NCBI GenBank assembly: GCA_018665815.1
Contig: JABJBP010000021.1
Coordinates: 1 to 64,000, forward strand
Source of the DNA: Rhodospirillaceae bacterium
GTDB lineage: Bacteria; Pseudomonadota; Alphaproteobacteria; Rhodospirillales; Casp-alpha2
Length of the DNA: 64,000 bases
Direction of reading: 5' to 3'
Both the position numbers and the translations under genes were made by a program. The first letter of the stretch is position 1. Every line of letters starts with the position of its first letter. Below are positions 26,069 through 35,500 of the stretch, piece after piece. The notes below the pieces were generated by a model. That model was given only the letters and a program-made list of their open reading frames with translations, ran no database searches and was not told the DNA's origin.

Positions 26069-27110
26069 AGAGACTATCGATGATCGATGTCAGCGTGACG
26101 CCTTCCGCACGCGCCGCGAAACTCAGCGCCATGCGATGGCGTAGAATGGGATGAGCAAGTGCCAACACATCATCGATACTGGGCGACAAGCGCCCTTCAA
26201 TGACCGCACGCGTCCTGACCCCCAGCATCAGGGCTTGACTGGCGCGTGGGCCGGGACCCCACGAAACGTGCTCGCGGACCATGTCGATATCGGTCGTCTC
26301 AGGGCGGCCGGCACGGACCAATTCTAGGATCGCCTCGGCAACACTTTCGCCGACCGGCACGCGGCGCACCAAGCGCTGGCCGGCCATCAGTTCATCGGCG
26401 CTCATGACACGCTCGGGCGTACCTTCATCAGCGCCCGTGGTATTGATCAGAATATCGCGCTCCGCCGCCAATTCCGGGTAATCCACATTGATCTGCATGA
26501 AGAACCGGTCGAGCTGCGCCTCCGGCAAAGGATAGGTGCCTTCCTGTTCCAGCGGATTTTGGGTGGCCAGCACATGGAACGGCTCGGGCAGGGCGTGATA
26601 TTCGCCGGCCACTGAAACACGGTGTTCCTGCATCGCCTGCAACAGTGCCGATTGGGTCCGCGGGCTAGCGCGGTTAATTTCGTCGGCCATCAGGACCTGG
26701 CAAAACACCGGCCCTTTGATAAAACGGAAGGCACGGCGGCCCGAGTCCGCTTCTTCCAGCACTTCCGAGCCCAAAATATCAGCCGGCATCAAATCGGGTG
26801 TGAATTGAACCCGGCGGCTGTCCAGTCCAAAGACCATACCCAGTGTTTCCACCAATCTGGTCTTCCCGAGGCCCGGCACGCCAATAAGCAGGACATGGCC
26901 ACCGGCCAAGAGCGTGATCAAGGTTTCCTCGATGACTTGATTTTGGCCATAGATAAAGCCGCCAATAGCCTTCCTGGCGGCCGCTAAGTCTCGGCCTAGT
27001 TTATCAACGGCATCTAGCAACGCATCGGAATTGATTGCCTCCGAGGTTTCATTATCCTTGGACTTGGCTTTATTCTTGGGCGTCGTCTTCGTTTGGGCTT
27101 TTGGGCTCAC
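26052..27110 (-). CDS. MoxR family AAA+ ATPase
   Basis: 352 residues from GTG 27108-27110, which has GGAGG just upstream; a longer frame to 27200 would run through the promoter of the divergent gene. Walker A GVPGLGKT lies at residues 77-84, Walker B is in VLMADEINRASPRTQSALLQAMQE, and sensor 1 in LATQNPLEQEGTYPLPEAQLDRF. MoxR ATPases act as chaperones that activate or insert metal cofactors or remodel membrane complexes with VWA partners. The N-terminal 25 residues are Lys-rich. It heads the operon that runs down to 19791. Confidence 0.93.
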   Translation of the reverse strand: MSPKAQTKTTPKNKAKSKDNETSEAINSDALLDAVDKLGRDLAAARKAIGGFIYGQNQVIEETLITLLAGGHVLLIGVPGLGKTRLVETLGMVFGLDSRRVQFTPDLMPADILGSEVLEEADSGRRAFRFIKGPVFCQVLMADEINRASPRTQSALLQAMQEHRVSVAGEYHALPEPFHVLATQNPLEQEGTYPLPEAQLDRFFMQINVDYPELAAERDILINTTGADEGTPERVMSADELMAGQRLVRRVPVGESVAEAILELVRAGRPETTDIDMVREHVSWGPGPRASQALMLGVRTRAVIEGRLSPSIDDVLALAHPILRHRMALSFAARAEGVTLTSIIDSLCERVG

Positions 27111-27150
27111 GTGTGGGCCTCCGGGTTTTTCAAAATGGGTTACGGCGATT

Positions 27151-27756
27151 ATGAACAAAAACGAGCCAAACCTCAGCAATTTGTCGCAAGGCTCCGTCAA
27201 ACGTGATCACGGCACCCGCAATATTCAAGGTCCCGTGGGCATCACGCCACGGCCTAGTCAGGTCATATGCGGCGACATCGGCATGCATATCGACCGGCAC
27301 GGTGTCTGGTTTTACCACGGCACACCCATTCCCCGCAAAGAACTGGTGAAGCTTTTCTCAACCGTGCTCCGGCGCGACGAGGCCGGCGATCATTGGTTGA
27401 TTACGCCGGCGGAAATGGCCCGCGTCGATGTCGAGGATGCGCCCTATTTAGCGGTAGAGATGTTCACTGATGGCACTGGCGACGAGCAAATCATCCGGTT
27501 TCGCACCAATATTGACGGCGAATTCACCTTATCCGATGATCATCCCTTGCGGGTCGAGAACGCGCCGGAAACCGGCGAACCGGCGCCCTATCTGGCATTG
27601 GATCACGGCCTGGAAGCGAAACTGAACCGGGCGGTATTTTATCAATTAGTTGATCAAGGTGTTGAACAGCGCGTCGAAGAAGAGCACATCTTTGGTGTCT
27701 GGAGTTGCGGACATTTTTATCCGATCGGCAAATGGCCCGCTGATGAAGCCGCTTGA
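27151..27756 (+). CDS. DUF1285 domain-containing protein
   Basis: 201 residues from ATG 27151. DUF1285 hallmarks: CGDIGMHIDRHGVWFYHGTPIPRKELVKLFSTVLRR and DHPLRVENAPETGEPAPYL, ending with a short FGVWSCGHFYPIG. Structures of the family show a two-domain beta-rich fold of unknown role. It is divergent from moxR across about 40 bases and 9 bases ahead of the CoA pyrophosphatase gene. The order DUF1285-nudix-DUF6111-CCA enzyme is a known conserved alphaproteobacterial neighbourhood (from memory). Confidence 0.85.
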   Translation: MNKNEPNLSNLSQGSVKRDHGTRNIQGPVGITPRPSQVICGDIGMHIDRHGVWFYHGTPIPRKELVKLFSTVLRRDEAGDHWLITPAEMARVDVEDAPYLAVEMFTDGTGDEQIIRFRTNIDGEFTLSDDHPLRVENAPETGEPAPYLALDHGLEAKLNRAVFYQLVDQGVEQRVEEEHIFGVWSCGHFYPIGKWPADEAA

Positions 27757-27765
27757 GGAGTACGC

Positions 27766-28365
27766 GTGGACCGAAATTTAATTATTGAGAAACTGAAAAC
27801 CTGGCAGCCGGGCCAGGGTCCCGACCGTGGCGATTATCAATTGAACCCGGGCATGAGCCAATCGGGCGACTTGGTGCCGGCGGCCGTGCTGGTGCCGTTG
27901 GTTGAGCGGCCTGACGGGATCACTACGATGTTGACCCAACGGACCAATCATCTTGCCCATCACCCAGGCCAAATCAGCTTTCCCGGCGGCCATGTCGACC
28001 CCGGTGACGGCACCCCGGAGGAAACCGCGCTGCGCGAGACCGAAGAAGAGGTCGGCGTGCATCGCCGCCATATTGAAATTATTGGCCGGTTGGACGAATA
28101 CCGGGTGCGGACCGGGTTTTCGGTGACGCCCGTCGTCGGACTGCTCACCCCGCCCTTTGAAGTGACACCCGAAGCCTATGAGGTCGCGGAGGTTTTTGAA
28201 GTGCCGCTTGATTTCCTCATGAACCCGGATAATCACGAACGCCACAGCCGTGACTACAAAGGCAACACCCGGAAATTCTACGCCATGCCCTATGACGATT
28301 ATTATATCTGGGGTGCAACGGCGGGTATGCTGGTTAATCTTTATGATGTATTGAGCGCGCCATGA
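27766..28365 (+). CDS. NUDIX hydrolase, CoA pyrophosphatase type
   Basis: 199 residues from a GTG at 27766, with GAGGAG upstream. The Nudix box is intact: GGHVDPGDGTPEETALRETEEEVG at about residues 75-98. The preceding LTQRTNHLAHHPGQISFPGG is the UPF0035 motif of coenzyme A diphosphohydrolases (NudL/PCD1), which hydrolyse CoA to 3',5'-ADP and phosphopantetheine. Cytoplasmic. Its stop overlaps the start of the DUF6111 gene by four bases. Confidence 0.9.
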   Translation: MDRNLIIEKLKTWQPGQGPDRGDYQLNPGMSQSGDLVPAAVLVPLVERPDGITTMLTQRTNHLAHHPGQISFPGGHVDPGDGTPEETALRETEEEVGVHRRHIEIIGRLDEYRVRTGFSVTPVVGLLTPPFEVTPEAYEVAEVFEVPLDFLMNPDNHERHSRDYKGNTRKFYAMPYDDYYIWGATAGMLVNLYDVLSAP

Positions 28366-28640
28366 GCAGATTGTTGATCAATTACGCCCTGCCCTTGCTG
28401 TTGCCGCTGGCGGTTTACGTCACCTACATGTGGTGGCGGCGCGGCCGGGCCCGCAAAGACGGCGCCGATATTCCCACGGTCGAGCGTACGCACATATTCA
28501 TCTCTTTGATCGTCGGCATCGTCCTCATGCTTGCGGGCCTCACCTGGGTGGCCGTTTCCAGCGGCGAAGGCCCTGGCGACGGCAATTATCAATCGCCGCG
28601 TTATGAGGGCGGAAAGATCGTCCCGCCAAGCTTCAAATGA
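28362..28640 (+). CDS. DUF6111 small membrane protein
   Basis: 92 residues. Two predicted membrane helices: INYALPLLLPLAVYVTYMWW near the N-terminus and IFISLIVGIVLMLAGLTWVAV in the middle, with a basic loop (RRGRARKDG) between and a polar tail (GDGNYQSPRYEGGKIVPPSFK). It overlaps the genes on both sides by four bases, so it is translated in a coupled operon between the CoA pyrophosphatase and the CCA-adding enzyme. Its function is unknown. Confidence 0.82.
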   Translation: MSRLLINYALPLLLPLAVYVTYMWWRRGRARKDGADIPTVERTHIFISLIVGIVLMLAGLTWVAVSSGEGPGDGNYQSPRYEGGKIVPPSFK

Positions 28641-29968
28641 CCACCTCGGTTTCGCAAGTCACCCTGGTTCCCGATGCGACCCGGTCAACGGGCCAACTGT
28701 CGCCTCAAACCTGGATGGCGGCGGCGGAGACCAAGACCGTCATCAAGGCCCTGGAAGCCGGCGGCAGTGCCGTCAGGTTTGTCGGCGGCTGCGTGCGTGA
28801 CGCGATGGCGCACCGGACAATAAAGGATATTGATATCGCAACCCCGGACCCACCGGACCGGGTCATCAGGTTGCTTGAGGATGCCGGCCTGAAGGCCGTA
28901 CCGACGGGCATTGAACACGGCACTGTGACGGCCGTGTCGGGCGGCCAGAGCTTTGAAGTCACGACGTTGAGGCGCGATGCCGAAACCGACGGCCGCCATG
29001 CCGTCGTCGAATTTACCGATGATTGGCTGGAAGATGCGAAGCGCCGCGACTTCACCTTCAACGCCATGTCGGCGACGCCCACGGGCGACGTCTTCGACCC
29101 CTATGACGGCATGGCCGATCTGGCCCACGGCCGGGTCCGGTTTATCGGATTGGCCACCGATCGGGTGCGCGAGGATTACCTTAGAATATTACGTTTTTTT
29201 CGATTTTTCGGTAATTATGGCCGCCCGCCCATCGACAAGAACGCCCTGGTCGCGTGCCGGTTCAACGCCGAACATTTGCAGGAATTGTCCGGCGAACGGA
29301 TCCGATCTGAATTGCTGAAGATTTTGGTTGTGCCCGATCCTGCCGACGTCGCCATACGGATGCGCGGCGAACGGATATTCGACCATATCCTGCCCGAAGC
29401 CGGAGACATTAATAGCCTCAGGATGATTAATTGGTTAGAGACCCGAGCTGTCAATATTGACGGTATCGCACCGGAACCCATTCGCCACCTGGCCATGCTG
29501 TTGGATACGGAAACGGATGCGGCGGGCGCCGAGGGCGTAGCCAAGCGGCTCAAATTGTCAAACACCGACGCGGCCCGGCTGATCGCCATTGTCGGGCGGT
29601 CGGGTGAAGTATCGGTCGATATGGGCAAGGCCGACGAACGCCGCGCCATACGCCGCCTTGGCGCGGAACCGGTGCGTGATCTAACACTGGCGGCTTGGGC
29701 CCGCGAATTGACGGACACGCCGCGACTGCCACGCCAGCGCACCCAAGCCTATGTCGGGTTGCTCGAGCAATGCGCTCAGTGGATACCCCCCCGATTCCCG
29801 CTCAAGGGTTCTGATGTGTTAGCCTTAGGTGTGCCGCAAGGACCCGGCGTCGGGGATTTACTTTCCGAAGTCGAGGACTGGTGGGAAAACCGAGATTACA
29901 AACCCGGTCGCCAGGATTGCCTTAACCGGCTGATGAAGGTGATCGGGAATCATCCAGGCGAGGATTGA
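28637..29968 (+). CDS. cca: CCA tRNA nucleotidyltransferase (class II CCA-adding enzyme)
   Basis: 443 residues. Adds or repairs the 3'-terminal CCA of tRNA. The nucleotidyltransferase head has VRFVGGCVRDAMAHR and IKDIDIATPDPPDRV (catalytic Asp-x-Asp), then TGIEHGTVTAV and FEVTTLRRDAETDGRHA. The neck region contains FNAMSATPTGDVFDPYDGMADL and VREDYLRILRFFRFF. The C-terminal body is less conserved. Four-base overlaps with both neighbours. Essential housekeeping function unless CCA is encoded in all tRNAs. Confidence 0.93.
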   Translation: MTTSVSQVTLVPDATRSTGQLSPQTWMAAAETKTVIKALEAGGSAVRFVGGCVRDAMAHRTIKDIDIATPDPPDRVIRLLEDAGLKAVPTGIEHGTVTAVSGGQSFEVTTLRRDAETDGRHAVVEFTDDWLEDAKRRDFTFNAMSATPTGDVFDPYDGMADLAHGRVRFIGLATDRVREDYLRILRFFRFFGNYGRPPIDKNALVACRFNAEHLQELSGERIRSELLKILVVPDPADVAIRMRGERIFDHILPEAGDINSLRMINWLETRAVNIDGIAPEPIRHLAMLLDTETDAAGAEGVAKRLKLSNTDAARLIAIVGRSGEVSVDMGKADERRAIRRLGAEPVRDLTLAAWARELTDTPRLPRQRTQAYVGLLEQCAQWIPPRFPLKGSDVLALGVPQGPGVGDLLSEVEDWWENRDYKPGRQDCLNRLMKVIGNHPGED

Positions 29969-29970
29969 AG

Positions 29971-30609
29971 ATGAAAGAACTGCGCATATGTTTTGTCGGC
30001 GACAGTCTGTTGCTGGGCACCAATGATGACAATTATCTGGGATGGCCGGGCCGCTTGTGCCGGCGCGAGCGCGAGGCGCGTCATGATGTCAGTCTCTACA
30101 ATCTCGGTGTCCGTGCCGACACGTCGGAACAGATTGCCGCGCGTTGGCGCGCCGAATGCCAGGCCAGGTTGCCGGAAATTTCACCGGCGGCGCTGGTATT
30201 TTCCTTCGGCGCCAACGATTGCGCCGACTTGGAAGGCCATGGGCGCCGCGTGCCACTGGAGCGTTCCGTCGCGGTCGCCAAGGGCATGCTGGCATCGGCC
30301 ACCGCCTGGCTGCCGACGCTTTGGATTGGACCACCGCCGGTCGATGATTCACGCCAGCCGTTTCGCGCCGCTCCTTCCGTCGTTTACCATTTTCCAAGCT
30401 CGCGTATTGCCGAACTGAGCGAAGCCTACGCCGAGGTCGCCGCAGAATTGGATATTCCGTATTTCGATCTTTACCGTCATTTGGTCGATGATCCCGCCTG
30501 GCCCGGCATGTACGAAGAGGACGATGGCGTCCACCCGATCGCTGCAGGTTACGATATTGTCGCCGAGCATATTTTCAGTTGGGACGGATGGCGCGGTTGG
30601 TTTGATTAA
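29971..30609 (+). CDS. GDSL-type esterase/lipase (SGNH hydrolase)
   Basis: 212 residues from ATG 29971; a TTG at 29965 overlapping the cca stop is the alternative. SGNH blocks: CFVGDSLLLGTNDDNYLGWPGRL (catalytic Ser in GDS), YNLGVRADTSEQIA (Gly), FSFGANDCADLEG (Asn) and DDGVHPIAAGYDIVAEHI (Asp-x-x-His). It lacks a signal peptide, so it acts in the cytoplasm, unlike many family members. It probably belongs to the cca operon and ends overlapping the convergent PilZ gene by four bases. Confidence 0.88.
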   Translation: MKELRICFVGDSLLLGTNDDNYLGWPGRLCRREREARHDVSLYNLGVRADTSEQIAARWRAECQARLPEISPAALVFSFGANDCADLEGHGRRVPLERSVAVAKGMLASATAWLPTLWIGPPPVDDSRQPFRAAPSVVYHFPSSRIAELSEAYAEVAAELDIPYFDLYRHLVDDPAWPGMYEEDDGVHPIAAGYDIVAEHIFSWDGWRGWFD

Positions 30610-30908
30610 ACGCCGTCAACAAGCTCCCTAAGCACCGAGGCAGCCTGATCATCGCGGTGTAGAAAATCAATTGCCGCAGCGCCCTCATCAGTAACCCGGG
30701 CGACTCGGCCACGGATGCCAATATCCTGCAATCGCTTCTTCGACAGCCCGACGGCATCAATGGTGATCAGCGCGCCGATGGTGTAGGCGCCGTCGGCCTC
30801 CAGCAATAAATTGCCCTCGCTCCATTCGTGGCTCTGAAAGAGATTGCCGTTGGCGCGGACGTGCAGGGGCGGCTGTGGTTGGCGGGTGTGTTCGCGTCTT
30901 TCATCCAT
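30606..30908 (-). CDS. PilZ-domain protein
   Basis: 100 residues, a single PilZ-like domain. RREHTRQ at residues 4-10 resembles the RxxxR cyclic-di-GMP contact, and the body has the beta-barrel pattern (GNLLLEADGAYTIGALITID, RGRVARVTDEGAAAIDFL) where the second motif D/N-x-S-x-x-G appears degenerate. It may therefore bind c-di-GMP weakly or not at all. It overlaps the GDSL gene end-to-end. No other c-di-GMP enzyme is in the window. Confidence 0.65.
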   Translation of the reverse strand: MDERREHTRQPQPPLHVRANGNLFQSHEWSEGNLLLEADGAYTIGALITIDAVGLSKKRLQDIGIRGRVARVTDEGAAAIDFLHRDDQAASVLRELVDGV

Positions 30909-30989
30909 AAACCGAGCTTACACAGGGTAGGCGTTGCGCGCAGCGACCGACGTCACGCCCTTGAAAACATTGAGGGAATCATTCGACAC

Positions 30990-31841
30990 CTAGGAGTGCG
31001 TGTCGCCGGCGATGGTGATCCGGTGCATCACGCGCCGGGCGTCGTAATCATTAATTGCGAAGTGCTGTACGGCCCGGTTGTCCCAAATCGCCACCGAACC
31101 CGGACGCCAGGCAAATCGGCAGGTAAATTCTGGCTTTGATAAATGTTTGAGCAGAAAATCCAGCAACGGGCGGCTTTCCGCCTCGCTCATGCCATCGAAC
31201 TTCAGAGTATGCGCGGAGTTCACATACAGACCCTTGGCGCCGGTCTCCGGATGGGTGCGGACGGCCGGATGAACATGCGTTGTCGCCACGTTGCCCGCGC
31301 CCTTCATCTTGACGCTCTTGAATTGGCCCTTGCGCGTTTCACGGGTTTCATCGCCGCCGTAGCGTGCGCCTGACGATTGCACCACACGCAGGCCTGACAA
31401 CAGGCCTTGCATACCCACCGACAAGGTCTGGAAGGCCAACGCCATGTTGGCGAACTGCGTGTCACCGCCGGCCGTCGGCGTCTCGCGCGCTAACAGCATC
31501 GTCGCCATTGGCGGCTTTTCCATATAAGTGGTATCGGCATGCCACAGCGCGCCGAAGGCGTTGGTCTCGCCCGGGTTCTTGATGACCTCGGTGATCTCCA
31601 GATGGTCTTCCAACCCGACCGCGAATGGATAATCCGCCAGCGCCCCAAACCGCCGAGCGAAGGCGATCTGTTGATCTGGCGTCATGTCCTGATCACGAAA
31701 GAAAATCACTCCGTAATCCAAAAACGCCCGATGCACCGCAGCCCAGGTGGCGTTGTCCAAATCACCGGCGATATCGACACCGAAGATCTCGGCGCCCAAG
31801 GCGCCGACAATAGGGCGGATAGTGATCGCGGCAGCGTTCAT
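30990..31841 (-). CDS. TauD/TfdA family Fe(II)/2-oxoglutarate dioxygenase
   Basis: 283 residues from ATG 31839-31841 (an in-frame extension upstream is not typical). The iron ligands are H101 and D103 in GALWHADTTY and H273 in VMHRITIAG; R274 and the nearby SVAIWDNRAVQHFA block fit the 2-oxoglutarate site. The N-terminus RPIVGALGAEIFGVDIAG is typical of TauD-like enzymes that hydroxylate sulfonates, phenoxyacetates or alkyl sulfates. Substrate unknown; no transporter adjoins it. Divergent from the TfoX gene with 93 bases between. Confidence 0.9.
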   Translation of the reverse strand: MNAAAITIRPIVGALGAEIFGVDIAGDLDNATWAAVHRAFLDYGVIFFRDQDMTPDQQIAFARRFGALADYPFAVGLEDHLEITEVIKNPGETNAFGALWHADTTYMEKPPMATMLLARETPTAGGDTQFANMALAFQTLSVGMQGLLSGLRVVQSSGARYGGDETRETRKGQFKSVKMKGAGNVATTHVHPAVRTHPETGAKGLYVNSAHTLKFDGMSEAESRPLLDFLLKHLSKPEFTCRFAWRPGSVAIWDNRAVQHFAINDYDARRVMHRITIAGDTHS

Positions 31842-31934
31842 GATGCCAAACCATGGCGCACTCAGGTTCGTGCGGTCAAGTGATGGCCAAAATTGAATTC
31901 CTGAACCGGCCTGTGCGGGTATACTCACGCCACC

Positions 31935-32318
31935 ATGACCATGAGCCCTGAGTTCCGCAATCACCTGCTTGATGTGTTTCAACCGCTTGGCGCCGTCACG
32001 GCGCACCGCATGTTCGGCGGCGGTGGGCTGTTCTTGGACGGCGCCATGTTCGCGCTGGTTGCCGACGACGTGGTGTATCTGAAGGCCGATGATGAAAACC
32101 GCGCCACCTTCGAGGCCGCCGGCATGGGGCCGTTTACCTATGAGCGGCGTGGCAAACCGGCGGCGCTATCCTACTGGCGTATCCCCGATGAATTACTGGA
32201 TGACGAAGATGAATTATGCGCCTGGGCGAAACGGGCTTGGGCGGCGGGTCGGCGGGCGGCGGCAATGCGCCCAAAGAAACGCCCGAAAAAACGCCGCAAG
32301 GCGAAAGCCGGCGCATGA
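31935..32318 (+). CDS. TfoX/Sxy N-terminal domain protein
   Basis: 127 residues. The TfoX N-terminal domain is recognisable from VTAHRMFGGGGLFLDGAMFALVADDVVYLKAD and YWRIPDELLDDEDELCAWAKRAW. In gammaproteobacteria TfoX/Sxy activates competence genes, while this single-domain alphaproteobacterial type has no proven role. The C-terminus is very basic (RPKKRPKKRRKAKAG), which could bind nucleic acid. The stop overlaps the next ATG in ATGA, so it forms a translationally coupled pair with the ribbon-helix-helix protein. Confidence 0.85.
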   Translation: MTMSPEFRNHLLDVFQPLGAVTAHRMFGGGGLFLDGAMFALVADDVVYLKADDENRATFEAAGMGPFTYERRGKPAALSYWRIPDELLDDEDELCAWAKRAWAAGRRAAAMRPKKRPKKRRKAKAGA

Positions 32319-32590
32319 CCCAGTCCATGACATTGGAAATTCCCGCCATTGAAGGGGCCCGGGTCCGCAAGCACTCAGTGCGTATTGCCGGCCATCGGAC
32401 CAGCGTTTCCATGGAAGATGCGTTCTGGAACGCGCTGGGGGAAATCGCCAAGGCGGAAAATCTGTCCGTAAACGAATTGGTTGCACGCATCGATGCAGCC
32501 CGCACCGGGGCGCTATCCAGCGCTGTGCGGGTTTATGTCTTAGAGAAATCCATCAGCGCGGCGCGGCGCGGTCATCTCGACGGCGGCTAA
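32315..32590 (+). CDS. Ribbon-helix-helix domain-containing protein
   Basis: 91 residues from ATG 32315 in the four-base overlap with the TfoX gene. The pattern KHSVRIAGHRTSVSMEDAFWNALGEIAKAENLSVNELVARIDAAR is the ribbon-helix-helix type found in many alphaproteobacterial proteins (beta strand, then two helices). A DNA-binding role is likely but not shown. Its end converges on the AsmA gene with a four-base overlap. Confidence 0.85.
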   Translation: MTQSMTLEIPAIEGARVRKHSVRIAGHRTSVSMEDAFWNALGEIAKAENLSVNELVARIDAARTGALSSAVRVYVLEKSISAARRGHLDGG

Positions 32591-35500
32591 AGCTTGAACA
32601 GTTTTTTCAGCAAATCCTGAGGCTTAATTTGTTGCTGTGGCTCGCTCGGCGGTGGCGGCGGCGGCGTGTCGGCGGGCGCCGGTGGGCTGCCTGAGGCCGG
32701 CGGTGGCGAAGGTGGCTGATCTTGGGATTCTTGACCGGTCACGCCCCCCAAAATTCCCTTCAGAATTCGGCTGACGCCTTTCGGGGCTTTGTTGAGTAAG
32801 GCATCGGCGCCGGGAATGGGAATACCGGCGCCCAACAGCGCCCCCGTATCAACCTTGACGTTCGGCGCATCAAGCGGGCCCTTGATGGCAAAGGGCACGG
32901 CCTGGCGTGATTCACGGACCTTGGCGCGGAGAATTTTGGTTAACGTGCTTTGCGCCAACTCCACCTTTCCACCCATGTCGATGGTCCAGTTCGGTAGGTT
33001 AATATTGCCAGCGGCGGTCCCGTTGCCATAGGCCGACGTCAATTTCAAATTCGATGTTTCGGCCACGCCGTTTTTGATATCGAAATTGGCGCTCATGGCG
33101 GCACGGTCATCGGCCTTGGCGCCGCCCAGCCGGTTCAGCGACGTCAGTAGCCCCAACAGGCCCGCCATCATCGTGCCTTTGCCGGCCTTGCGCACATCAA
33201 CGTCGGAAAGATTGACCGAACCAACACCGCCGAGCCCGCCCACAAAGTCGAACACGCTTTGCCCGGTTGTATTGACGTCGAAATCCAGGTTCATGCGGCC
33301 ATTGGCCATGGCCTCGCCGGTGATCGCCGTCAACGATTGTGAGATATCGATGTTCTCGGCCTTGAGGTGGGTTTTGACTTGGTGGCGGCCGCCGGCCGTC
33401 ACTTCCGCGCTACCGCCCAGGCTGCCACCAAACGTCTGGGTACTGAGGCGGCTTGTCTTCAGCGTCCCGTTCTTCAATGTCGCCGCGACATCCGGTTTCT
33501 CAAACAAGTAGCGCTCATAGATGATGGCCGGGGCCTCAAATGTGATATCCGCGTCGAATTCATTAAGCACCGACAGATCGATCTTGTCTTTCGGCCAACG
33601 AGATATTTTTGCCGCCGCGTGTTGGCGAAGCGGCGAGCCTGGTGCCGCGGGCGACTGCGTCACGGGTCGCCAAGCAGCCGGCAAAATGGTTTGCAGTGCG
33701 CGCTCAAGACCTGCGCGGCGTTCGGCAGGTAAGAACGGCTTGATGTCGATGGCATTGCTTTTCAAGTTCGCGGTAATGATAGGTTTGGCGCCGCCAAGGG
33801 CAACGTTCCCTTTGCCGCGAACCGTAACTTTTCCAACTGTCGCTTTGACGTTTGATAGATCAACGCGGCTGGGGGAAATCTTGGCATCAGTACTGAAATT
33901 CAACAACCCGATCTTACCGGCGGGGCGATATCCGATCTGAAATCGTTTCAGCAGCTTGGCCGCATTTTTGTGACTGACCGTGACACGGGCATCCAACAGA
34001 TCGGAAATCGGCAACACGGAAGCCCGGCCTCTAACGCCGATCACCGCACCCGCGACTTTAGTCGTCATGTTCACGGACGGACGAAGCAGATTGCCGTTCA
34101 GCCGGTTATCAATTTTGACTGTGCCGAGCTTCGTGAGTTCCTTGGGCAAAGTGGTTTTCGCCAATTTCGCCAGCCGGTTCAAATCGGTAATGGTTGCGTC
34201 GATGGACAACTCTTTCGCCGATGGAATGGCATCGAGGTCATTCAGCTTGCCTTTGATGGTAAGCGATGCGCCCACAGCCTTAGCAATGCTGAAATTTTCA
34301 ATATCAAGATTGCTGCCATAGAGGGTCGCGTCGAGCTTCAAATCTTTGATCGGATTGCCGCCATATACCAGATTTGTAACCTCAACAATCAGATCGGCAT
34401 CAAAGGTGGAAAGCGCGCTGAGGGCGGCCAGCGGATTGGCGGCATTATCAGGTTCGGCTTTAACCTTCACAGTGCCTTTTTTGTTCGTGTCCGAAGCCTT
34501 CTTCTTGGCCGCTGGTACTGGCTTGCCATTCCCTTTAGGCCGCGGCAAATAGGCATCAAGGTCAATCCGGTCCAAATACAAGGCCGCACCAAACGACGGC
34601 CGATCGAAGCTTGCGATGTTCACGCCACCGGTCAACTTCGAACTGTCGAAGTTTACTTTGATATCTTTGAACGCCAGGAGCTTTGGCGTGCTTGATATCG
34701 CGGCCTTGATGCCCAATTTCCGTAACCGGTCCGCCGGCACACCCGGCAGTTTCACATCCAACCATTTCAATACACCGCGAAGATCACTGACCGTGCTATC
34801 AATATTTCCGTTAAACGTCGGCACGCCATCCGGGGTTTGAAATTCTCCATCTAGCGTGATGTCCGAACCACCCGGGAATTGCGCCGATACCTGGGTAATG
34901 TCCACAATACCGGCCTTCGCGCCAACATTGATGAACAGATCGCGTATGAGCCCGTTATTGTAATCAATGCCATCGACGTTAACAGTATAAGAACCCTCAA
35001 TATCTTTCGGTATATTGAATTTTAGCGGCGCAGCCCCGCCAGCCGTATTGTCCGGTATCTTTAATGACTTGGTGTCAGATTGTGCCGCGCCCGTAGGCGC
35101 CATTTTCATCGGCTCTGTGCTTTTCGCGGGAGGCGCAAGCAATTCATTCGCATCGATCTTCGTGATTGCCAAGTGTCCGCCGACAATGGTTTTTTCCGGC
35201 ATTTCAACACGGATATCGCCCTTGCCACGGACCGAACCAAACGCAACGCTAAGTTCCTGAACATCAATAATTTTGGCCGTTGCGTTCAATTCGCCCGCCA
35301 CATCAAAATTCCGAGCCAAGATTTGGGACTGTGCCGCGCCGCCCAGTTTTATCAATATGGCGGCCAAATCAGTGCCCCCCACCTGCACAGTTCCCTTGAA
35401 TTTCGGTTCCGTCTCTAGATTGACCAGCGTGCCGCCAAGCACAGAATCGAACCCACCCACAGGCGAATTTAATTGCACCGTTAACCGCACGGTGCGCCCG

